Shown in pieces: positions 8,123-14,485 of a DNA stretch of 14,485 nucleotides (position 1 is its first letter; the number at the start of each line of letters is the position of its first letter). The notes below the pieces were generated by a model. It made no database searches, was not told the DNA's origin, and saw only the letters and a list, made by a program, of their open reading frames with translations. The stretch is from the NCBI GenBank assembly GCA_900088475.1, contig FLMG01001865.1, positions 16,861 through 31,345 on the forward strand. Direction: 5' to 3'. Source of the stretch: Hyphochytrium catenoides (lineage: Eukaryota; Sar; Hyphochytriomycetes; Hyphochytriales; Hyphochytriaceae). The position numbers were made by a program, and so were the translations under genes.

Positions 8123-10352
8123 ATGGTAAGTAGAATGACTTTGTTACTATTGAATGCTCGAGTGCTCATAGGTTGACTATGGGCTCCTTCGTAAACTAGG
8201 CGCTATACGTATTGTTTGAGTCTGCCTCGGGCTATGGCCTATTTGAGGCTGTGGAGAAGGAGGAGGTGGCTTCTCTGGCAGAGGAGGTATGTGAACCTTG
8301 TCGGCTCTAGGTTGGGCTCTGCCCGATTGCTGAAGTAATTGTGCTTGTAGGTCCAGAACTCCGTGCTGGACCTTCAGAAGTTTAGCAAGATTATCAAGTT
8401 TAAGGCATTTCAGCCATTCAAATCTGCAGAGAATGCGCTGGAGAACATCAATGCCGTCTCAGAAGGCATCATGACAGACGACCTTCAGAACTTTCTTGAA
8501 ATGAACCTGCCCAAAGTGAAAGCGGGCAAGAAAGCCAAATTCTCCCTGGGCGTGGTACGTTGACTTCGTAGCTTGCTTGCATCCCATGATGGTCATAACT
8601 GAACTGTGCTTCACTCCTTATTCAAACTGGATGTCAGATCGAACCCAAGGTTGGCCAGGCTGTTCAGGAGAGGCTGAACTTTCCTTGCAAGTCAAATGAG
8701 ACCATCTTGGAGATCATTCGTGGCATTAGGTAGGTTATAACAGTATGGACTGTAGGCATTATCTTCAGCTGACGACCCTCCGTTGTTGACCATCGATAAG
8801 ACTGCACTTCCATAAGTTTGTCCACCAACTGGACAATGGAGGACTTGAGAAGGCACAACTTGGTTTGGGCCACAGCTACTCAAGAGCAAAGGTCAAGTTC
8901 AACGTAAACAGGGCGGACAATATGATCATACAGAGCATCTCACTCCTTGACCAGGTAAAAGTCCACGGCACGCACTGTCGCGCTTTTACTCTCCTATAGT
9001 CTTACATTTATCCTTGCCTCCACGCCACTATTTCCAGCTGGACAAAGACCTGAACACCTTTGCTATGAGAGTGCGGGAATGGTATTCCTGGCACTTCCCA
9101 GAGCTTGTGCGAATTGTCAATGACAATTACGTCTATGCGCGCTGTGCCGCTTACATCGGAGACCGCTCTAAGCTGACGGAAGAGAAGCTGCAGGGCTTGG
9201 AAGAGATCGTTATGGATGAGGAGAAAGCAAAGTCCATTATTCAGGTCAGTTCTTGGCGGCATGGTGCAGCTCCAGTCTCTACCTGTTCTTCTTTAATCTC
9301 TTTTACAATTATGTGTTAGTTGTTGCCTATGTACCGTCATTTTTGACGTGAATGCTTGGGCTGATCTCGTCACCTGGCCCTCCTAACGTAACGCAGGCTG
9401 CCAAGATGTCGATGGGCATGGATATGTCAGATATTGATATGGTGAACGTACATAACTTCACTACTCGGTTGATCAAGCTCGCTGAGTACCGCAAGCAGCT
9501 GCACGAGTACCTTGTCAGCAAGATGCAGCACGTAGCTCCGAATCTTGGTGCTCTCATTGGCGAGATGGTGGCTGCAAGGCTTATCTCACACGCTGGATCC
9601 CTCACTAATCTCGCAAAGGTGTGTCTTCCGTGGTCCGTTATGACTTGAAAATAAGATGGCGCTGACAAGAATGCTTTTCATTCGGCCTTCTCCCTGAACC
9701 TCTTGATTCGTGGGTGGTGGGTGAATCCTGTCTCTCCAGTGCCCTGCTTCGACAGTACAGATTCTTGGGGCTGAGAAAGCTCTATTTAGAGCACTGAAGA
9801 CCCGTGGAAACACCCCGAAGTACGGACTTATCTTCCACTCCTCCTTTATTGGCCGGGCGTCTGCCAAAAACAAAGGCAGAATATCGCGCTATCTGGCCAA
9901 TAAGTGCTCAATTGCTTCTCGTATTGACTCTTTTATTGACGAGCCGACGACAAAGTACGGTGAGAAGATGAGAGATCAGGTGGAGGAGCGGTTGGCATTC
10001 TACGATACGGGCGCCACTCCAAAGAAGAATGTCGATGTCATGGCAGAAGTGGCAGGAGAACTAGCGAAAGCAAAGAAGAAGGCTGAGAAGAAGAAGAAGA
10101 AGAGAAAGCTGGAGGAAGAGGATGGTAAGATATATTTCTGCTTGCATGGCAGCTGTCTCCGTTCTCACGGATGGACCTCGCTGTCCTACAGGTGACCAAG
10201 AGGAGGAACAACCTGAACCCAAAAGTGCCAAGAAATCTAAGAAGGCAAAGAAGGAGAAGGCAGAGGAGGAGACACCTGTGCCTGACGAGACCGAGGAAAA
10301 GGAGAGCAAAAAGAGTGAAAAGAAGAAAAAGAAGAAGAAGAGCAAGGATTAG
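8123..10352 (+). CDS. NOP56: NOP56, box C/D snoRNP core protein
   Basis: Complete nine-exon gene encoding 504 residues, about the length of yeast Nop56. NOP56 pairs with NOP58, fibrillarin and SNU13 in nucleolar box C/D snoRNPs, which guide 2'-O-methylation and processing of rRNA. Seen: the N-terminal NOP5NT domain ([18 protein letters not shown] from residue 2, [13 protein letters not shown] near 55-68), a central helical region with [34 protein letters not shown], and the Nop domain with [47 protein letters not shown] (333-352) and [20 protein letters not shown]. The tail (about 430-504) is Lys/Glu-rich, as in other eukaryotes. NOP58 is excluded by the N-terminus and by SMGMD, which is typical of NOP56. 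The start is set by an ATG immediately followed by GTAAGT, with the next exon continuing ALYVLFE. Confidence 0.98.
8123..10352 (+). other. NOP56: Exon map of the NOP56 gene
   Basis: Coding exons: 8123-8125, 8200-8286, 8351-8554, 8638-8729, 8801-8954, 9038-9244, 9397-9618, 9740-10124, 10192-10352. They sum to 1,515 bases including the TAG stop. Introns are 74, 64, 83, 71, 83, 152, 121 and 67 bases, all GT–AG, with donors GTAAGT, GTATGT, GTACGT, GTAGGT, GTAAAA, GTCAGT, GTGTGT and GTAAGA. Phases agree throughout: the introns after exons 4 and 8 fall inside codons and the rest fall between codons. Conserved protein sequence runs across every junction except the last, which joins two parts of the Lys-rich tail. 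Confidence 0.95.
10068..10349 (+). repeat. NOP56: Purine-rich AAG/GAA tract coding the NOP56 Lys-rich tail
   Basis: The end of exon 8 (about 10068-10112) and the end of exon 9 (about 10310-10349) consist largely of AAG, AAA, GAG and GAA codons, giving runs of five to seven lysines between acidic patches. Similar KKE/D tails occur in NOP56 and NOP58 of many eukaryotes and serve as nucleolar-localising low-complexity tails. Intron 8 (10125-10191) interrupts the tract. Trinucleotide runs of this kind are prone to length change between strains. Confidence 0.75.
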
Positions 10353-10461
10353 GCACCCAGCCCTTCATTCCTCGAGTGTTTTTTCTCTCTCTTTTGCTGC
10401 TTCAACCAATTACCTTCCTCTCGTCCACCCTGTCGCTGTAGCTTATGCATCTATCAACACT

Positions 10462-10467
10462 AATAAA
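10462..10467 (+). terminator. Poly(A) signal of NOP56
   Basis: A canonical AATAAA lies 110 bases after the NOP56 stop codon. T-rich sequence precedes it at about 10378-10395 and follows it at about 10493-10500. Cleavage would be expected near 10480-10500. This gives a short 3' untranslated region of about 130 bases. Confidence 0.6.
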
Positions 10468-10528
10468 CCTTCGTGGTTCTTATGAAATATTCCCTTTTTG
10501 GAACTGCTCCCGTCGTTATTCGGTTGGT

Positions 10529-10744
10529 TCAACCAGCAAGATGCTCGACGTGGGACAAGAATTCGAAGATCCCATCTGATATTAATAACTTATAGTCTGT
10601 GTGAACCTTGTCCGCGACTATGGAAATGTTCTCTGTCGATTGTCGACGACGACTCAAAAGTCCCATGATATTCAGCGGGTGCTTCAGGGGCTTGCGCTCT
10701 ACTTGGCGACGGGTAGAGAGCCAGAAAGGTCCTCCTTGGACCAT
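10529..10744 (-). pseudogene. Possible relic of a PP2C-type protein phosphatase
   Basis: A 71-codon minus-strand frame contains HTDYKLLISDGIFEFLS, close to the PP2C family pattern D-x-F-(hydrophobic)3-A-S-D-G-(V/I)-(W/F)-E-F. In active PP2Cs this aspartate helps bind the metal centre, and ISIVADKV just before it resembles the strand that precedes the motif. The usual alanine before SDG appears to be missing by deletion. I found no other PP2C motifs (DGHG, MEDR-type or SRSxGD) in the surrounding kilobase in any frame, and the frame stops just after the motif. I read it as a degraded fragment, but one exon of a very divergent gene or chance similarity is possible. Confidence 0.3.
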
Positions 10745-12801
10745 TGACTACAAGTAGGTCGTTGGTCCTCTACCATATTCTTCAATAAGGAGGACCAGCC
10801 TTACTATTTGCTCTCTTTCTCATCAAACCCTCAGGGCTGAGAACATCCTATTGGCGTCTATCCTTTCCATTTTATAAAACTATCCACCACTAATAACGGA
10901 AAGTCCATCATCGATAGGTTTTGCAAGGATGTAGTTCTCCATCACCAAGATATCGTCGGACATCACAAGGTGATGACATGAATTCATTGCCAAAGGCTTC
11001 AGTTGTGCCTTCTGTCAGAGAAGAATGGCTCATGAGGGCAGAAAAAGAGGAAATATACTGGAAATATGCACTAGTTACAACTGCTTCACGGTGTCACCAA
11101 CTTTAATCATGCCCTTTCTTTTCCCTGACAATATTGAGGCACTTGATGCTTTGTGAGAAGTGGGTCAAGATACCAAGGAAATGAAGGATGACGGCTGCTG
11201 GTAGCTCAATCAAGTACTTACAAGATGAGGTCAAAACGTTAGAAAAAGCAAGGGAAGTGAAGACAAGAGGTCCTGGGTATACGATTCGCGAAGGAGTTCT
11301 TGCCAGGAGTTTTGTCGTGGAGGTCGCGGTCTTCTCGCGTTGCCTGGATCAGCTGGTACAGTGCGGTAAGCTGGTGGCTTTTATATTGGTCTTTTCGTCA
11401 GCATTACATCTAACTCGAGAGGTAGTCTGGCGAACCACAGCGTTGGCATGAAAGGCGTCAACGTTTGCTGTTGCGGGTAGCAACATAACTGTAGCATCCC
11501 TCCACGTTTCTACCTCCTATAATAAGAGAAAGGAGTATCCAGGCTCCGCACTAAGCCCGCGAACCAGCAAGAAGAGATCCGAGATAGGTAGGAGTTCTAG
11601 TTGTGGAAAGGAGCCGCAATTGGTAGTGCTAACATTATCTACCGGCTCATCTTGGAGCTTGAGGTAGAGAAAGACCGTGGCTACCGCACAATGGTACAAA
11701 GCATAGTTCCTGCTCATGGTTGTACTGACGCTTCCCATTAGCTTATTTAGCTAGTCCATACTCCTTGCCCTCCCATCACTCACACAGCAGGCTACGCACA
11801 GGAGGTAGTAGGTCGCCTAGAGTCTCGCGAACGGAGTCCTCAACGCACATAGGCAGCCCTCAAGTTAATGTAACAAAGCGTAATAAGCTGAGATTCTGAT
11901 AATTGAGAAAGGCACTGTTGTCTTTCCTCTGAATCGCAATCCGAACGGCGGCCAATCATGATAGACCTAAAGGATCCATAGAGGTCAAAGAAAGTCATAC
12001 TGAAGGAACAAGAAGAGGTTCTCAACTCTCAGCCGACAAACAAGTTCGGGAGCCTCCCTTTTGCATAGATTATAGTCTACACCAGGCAGATTCAGAGACA
12101 TCAATATCAAATGTTCTGGGGAGGAACAGGGAATAGAAGCGTGAAGGCAGACTTCAGGGCTAGTCGACCGATGTTCTGTCGTCTTTCCAGGCTGCCAAAG
12201 CTAGCGTCCTGTTCTGCATCCTTTCGACAGGGGAAGTAGAAATGCGATTCTTCTAGCAAGGCAAGGTAGAAAGGGATAAGGGTAGAAGAACTATCAAGGA
12301 AGAAAGGGTGAAAGTGAACCGAGCCGTAGTTCTTGGTATGAGAAGACACTTCAGAATAGGTTCTTGTCAAGCGGGGGAACCTTGGGCGAAGTAGTGCGTG
12401 TCTCCCTTTCTAGAAACTCTAAAAAGAAGTACTTTCCTGCATCCCTCCATCGCCTAGTGGTGCGTAGAAAACGCAGTTTCCTCGTTGAGGAGCGGAAGGA
12501 ACACACTCTATTTTTCCTCATTCGGATAACAACAGGGAACGGAGTGCTCTTTCCTGCTCTGGAAGCCCCTTCTCTACTCTCCTGACCAGGAAGGTTTCTG
12601 CTCTTCGACACCGCCAGAACCCCCAGAACCTGCTCTTCTTCTTCTTCACGCTCCCCCGTTCGCGGTCGCGGTCGTGGTAGTACAAAGAGATGGGTTGTGG
12701 CCGGTCAAAAGGAACTCGAGGCTCCACACTCCCAACGCTGGTTGGGCACCTCTAATAATATCAAGGGGAGCCTAGGTGCAGCAGGGAATCCCCACAGAAC
12801 C
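10745..12801. other. Gene-poor interval, no recognisable coding sequence
   Basis: About 2 kb in which frames of 60-90 codons open and close on both strands, but none resembles a known family and no chain of phase-matched exons could be built. The plus-strand run 10921-11106 and the run from 11188 with a KYLQDEVKTLEKAREVKTR helix-like start are the most protein-like, but I cannot connect them to splice partners. The minus-strand frames at 11517-11738 and 12107-12370 look like chance openings. A lineage-specific gene with small exons cannot be excluded. Confidence 0.35.
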
Positions 12802-12837
12802 CGTTCTACATACAGCAGGTAGAGAGCACGTAGAACG
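12802..12837. repeat. Perfect 8-bp inverted repeat (hairpin)
   Basis: CGTTCTAC at 12802-12809 is the exact reverse complement of GTAGAACG at 12830-12837, with a 20-base loop. It lies in the gene-poor stretch and has no T-run after it, so it does not look like a terminator. An 8-bp match can arise by chance in several kilobases. Confidence 0.45.
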
Positions 12838-12976
12838 ACTACTGTTTTGTAAGGTGAATTGGGTATAAGTAGCACCAGAAAAGTTCAGGCGCTATTGTTC
12901 AAGTCTACTTACATATACTACGGCTTCTATATACAAGGTAGACTGTCTGCAAGTTAAGTGAGGCACCACTGACGGT

Positions 12977-13005
12977 CGGTACTTGTACTTGTATAAGAAG
13001 TACCG
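12977..13005. repeat. Perfect 8-bp inverted repeat (hairpin) next to a palindrome
   Basis: CGGTACTT at 12977-12984 pairs exactly with AAGTACCG at 12998-13005 across a 13-base loop. The loop contains a second TACTTGTA string that partly repeats the left arm. A 10-bp palindrome, AGAGTACTCT, follows at 13011-13020. I see no coding frame or T-run to give them a standard role. Confidence 0.5.
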
Positions 13006-13037
13006 TTGGTAGAGTACTCTACTCTTGTATAGACCAT

Positions 13038-13096
13038 AGTCCCAGGCCATAGGAAATAGTCCCAGGCCATGGTAATATTTCCAGGCCATAGGTAAT
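13038..13096 (+). repeat. Three-copy tandem repeat, unit about 20 bp
   Basis: Three adjacent copies built on the core CCAGGCCAT lie at 13038-13057 (AGTCCCAGGCCATAGGAAAT), 13058-13076 and 13077-13096. The second copy lacks one A, and the third reads ATTTCCAGG where the first reads AGTCCCAGG. A partial leader copy (AGACCATAGT) may precede at 13031-13040. The units are out of phase with a codon triplet and no frame uses them, so this is a non-coding minisatellite. Confidence 0.8.
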
Positions 13097-13280
13097 GTGG
13101 GGTTGCCTCTGTCTCACGACCTAGCTCATAGGTCTATTATTATCACGGCCATCATTCCAAAGAAGCAAAGAGCTACATTCTAGAACTATGGCAACCTCCC
13201 AGATACGGTTCTCACGAACTTGTTCCTCTGTCAAAGCAGGTGTTCCTGGCCCATGAAGAACTCAGAAGTGAAGAACGTTT

Positions 13281-13298
13281 GATCAAGATCAAGATCAA
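13281..13298 (+). repeat. GATCAA hexamer repeated three times
   Basis: Three perfect head-to-tail GATCAA units sit in the gene-poor region, followed by GAAAATC. It is a short simple-sequence run with no coding frame around it. Confidence 0.7.
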
Positions 13299-13757
13299 GA
13301 AAATCTCCTTTGTAAGGAAGAGCCATAGGTTTTTCACTTCGGCAAGGAGAAGCTTCTAGCGTTCTATCAGAAGCACCACCTGTCAGAATGATCTTTTCTG
13401 TGAACTGGCTTACTCTTACTGGATCTTGAAAGAGAAGAAAGAGGTGCTTCTCACTGGAGCGTCAGAGACAGGAAGCCAGCCTTTCTTTCTTTTAGGCGGC
13501 TCCCTGACGCTACCTTTGTGAGTTGTTTGTGGCCTTGTTGGTGAGAGGAAGAGGCAATCATACCTGGCTCTGAAGCGCTAGATAATGCTCGGTCTCCCAC
13601 TCTTGGACTCATTTTACTTTGCCAGCTCAGCCCAGCACCTATTGCTTGCCCAGAAGAAATTGAAAGGCGTATGCTCCAAAGGGGAACAGATGCGGGCGTT
13701 TGCCCGGCCATGAGAAGGATGAGAATGCCATCTTCTAGCGGTCCGAATCTCCATAAA

Positions 13758-13783
13758 GAAGGGCCTTCCTGAAGGGCCTTCCT
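13758..13783 (+). repeat. 13-bp direct duplication
   Basis: GAAGGGCCTTCCT occurs twice head to tail at 13758-13770 and 13771-13783, and the flanking GGGCTCC partly continues the pattern. It is a perfect two-copy tandem repeat in non-coding sequence and most likely a recent slippage product. Confidence 0.75.
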
Positions 13784-14094
13784 GGGCTCCTTATGACCTC
13801 AGCCATAACGAAGGTGATCATGGCTTGAAGTAACTAAGACAAGAAGCGCCTTGTGTCTTGAGAGGTTGGCCTGACACTCAGGAGCACTAGCACTCCTTGT
13901 CACAGAGGTATCAACAAATGCCACTCCCCTTGTACTCATTATCCAATTTCCGGGCTTCTTCGCAAGCGAGCTCTCTTATAGCAACAACAGATTGCAGGAA
14001 CTAATACCTTCTGCAGTCTGGATACCGAAACCCTCTTCCTCCTTGAACAAGGTTTACACCCGACGAAGAGCAACGTTTATCTTCCGGACCAATC

Positions 14095-14485
14095 ATGAAG
14101 GGAAGTTCTATCTCGGCGTGCCTCCTAGTGCTGGCACTCGCAAGCAGCCCAGTTCTCTCCGAAAACAAGCGTTCCGCCTCCGAGCTTGGCCTTAAAAGCA
14201 CCAATGACGCTAAGGGGCCAGTAGTGCGCCAGCTTCAGTTTGGTGACTTCTTTGGCGGTGGAGGTGGAGGCGGAAGTACCGGTGGTGATTCTGGAGGATT
14301 CGGTGGAGGAGGTTTTGGAGGCTTTGGTGGGGGAGATTCCGGAGGAGGATCTGCAAACTTCGGTGGCATGTTTGGCGGAAGCGGCGGTGGAGGTGGAGAT
14401 TTCGGCGGAGCTTCGTGGCCACAGCCTGCTCCTTCAATGGACTGGTCCTCACCTGCACCTTCAATGGACTGGTCCTCACCTGCAC
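14095..14485 (+). CDS. Secreted glycine-rich protein with PAPSMDWSS repeats, 3' end outside window
   Basis: Open from ATG at 14095 to the right edge (130 codons, no stop). Residues 1-22 look like a signal peptide: a lysine, then a hydrophobic core (ACLLVLALASSPVLS), with likely cleavage before ENKRS. A polar linker with a KR pair (residues 25-26) follows, then a glycine-rich block at about 50-106 in which Gly runs are punctuated by Phe, Asp and Ser (FGDFFGGG, GGFGGGGFGGF), then tandem PAPSMDWSS units. Phe/Gly spacing of this kind occurs in extracellular wall or matrix proteins and in low-complexity secreted proteins generally. I recognise no specific family. The start is supported because the signal peptide begins directly at this ATG. 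More repeats, and possibly a globular domain, probably lie outside the window. Confidence 0.72.
   Translation, partial: MKGSSISACLLVLALASSPVLSENKRSASELGLKSTNDAKGPVVRQLQFGDFFGGGGGGGSTGGDSGGFGGGGFGGFGGGDSGGGSANFGGMFGGSGGGGGDFGGASWPQPAPSMDWSSPAPSMDWSSPA
14425..14485 (+). repeat. 27-bp in-frame tandem repeat coding PAPSMDWSS
   Basis: Unit one is 14425-14451, unit two 14452-14478, and a third begins at 14479 and is cut by the edge. Units one and two differ by a single silent base (GCT versus GCA for alanine). The near-identity indicates recent expansion or homogenisation. The copy number cannot be told from this window. Confidence 0.88.

Larger units (their letters stand above)
13097..14094. other. 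Non-coding interval upstream of the glycine-rich gene
   Basis: About 1 kb with no recognisable coding exon. It includes the GATCAA run and a 13-bp direct duplication at 13758-13783. The last 100-200 bases should contain the promoter and 5' untranslated region of the gene starting at 14095. A TTATAG string near 13976 is only a weak TATA-like candidate. Confidence 0.4.

Noticed and set aside
8126-10191. Possible box C/D snoRNAs inside NOP56 introns
   Set aside because: Vertebrate NOP56 introns host snoRNAs, so I checked each intron. Intron 3 has an ATGATGG and intron 7 has CTGA strings, but none has a C box near the 5' end paired with a D box near the 3' end and a terminal stem. The introns (64-152 bases) are mostly too short to host one.
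9968-10485. Lys/Arg-rich alternative frame 10171-10485 and the Phe/Leu/Ser-rich minus frame 10061-10345
   Set aside because: Both are frame-shifted or antisense readings of the purine-rich NOP56 tail. Their odd composition comes from AAG repeats.
10519-10540. GGTTGGTTCAACC string resembling a tRNA T-arm
   Set aside because: No acceptor stem, anticodon arm or D-arm can be placed around it.
11517-12727. Minus-strand frames of 60-90 codons in the gene-poor region
   Set aside because: No motif, no homologue I recognise, and no consistent chain of splice sites. Lengths are within what chance gives at this base composition.
13992-14204. Frames overlapping the start of the glycine-rich gene on both strands
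   Set aside because: The frame from 14095 has a signal peptide and an in-frame repeat array. The others stop and have no features.

Overview
The window is nuclear DNA from a eukaryote. Both recognised genes are cut into many exons by short GT–AG introns (45 to 307 bases). No operon-like spacing or prokaryotic signals are visible. One gene encodes a motile-cilium protein, so the organism probably builds (9+2) flagella at some life stage. The intron density, roughly balanced base composition and a glycine-rich secreted protein suggest a protist or unicellular alga. I cannot name the lineage from the sequence.

Layout. (1) Positions 1-7238, minus strand: most of a DLEC1/CFAP81 (FAP81) orthologue, an ASH/MSP-repeat protein of the axonemal central apparatus. 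I rebuilt 19 exons whose phases all agree. They give about 1,492 residues, and the 3' end lies beyond the left edge. (2) Positions 7239-8122: the divergent interval between DLEC1 and NOP56. It holds one unassigned coding-like stretch on the minus strand. (3) Positions 8123-10352, plus strand: a complete nine-exon NOP56 gene (504 residues), the box C/D snoRNP core protein, with a good poly(A) signal at 10462-10467. The start codon is the only coding content of its first exon. (4) Positions 10353-14094: about 3.7 kb without a confident gene. It contains a possible PP2C-phosphatase relic (minus, 10529-10744), two perfect 8-bp inverted repeats, a 10-bp palindrome, a three-copy ~20-bp tandem repeat and a 13-bp duplication. 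(5) Positions 14095-14485, plus strand: the start of a secreted glycine-rich protein that passes into a nine-residue tandem repeat and runs off the right edge.

The genes do not form a pathway. NOP56 is a housekeeping ribosome-biogenesis gene, DLEC1 is ciliary, and the third encodes an apparent extracellular structural protein. I see no mobile element, CRISPR array, tRNA or rRNA. I did not find a new multi-gene system. The most informative results are the DLEC1 gene model, which single-frame reading breaks into unrelated-looking pieces, and a few unusual splicing and repeat features.
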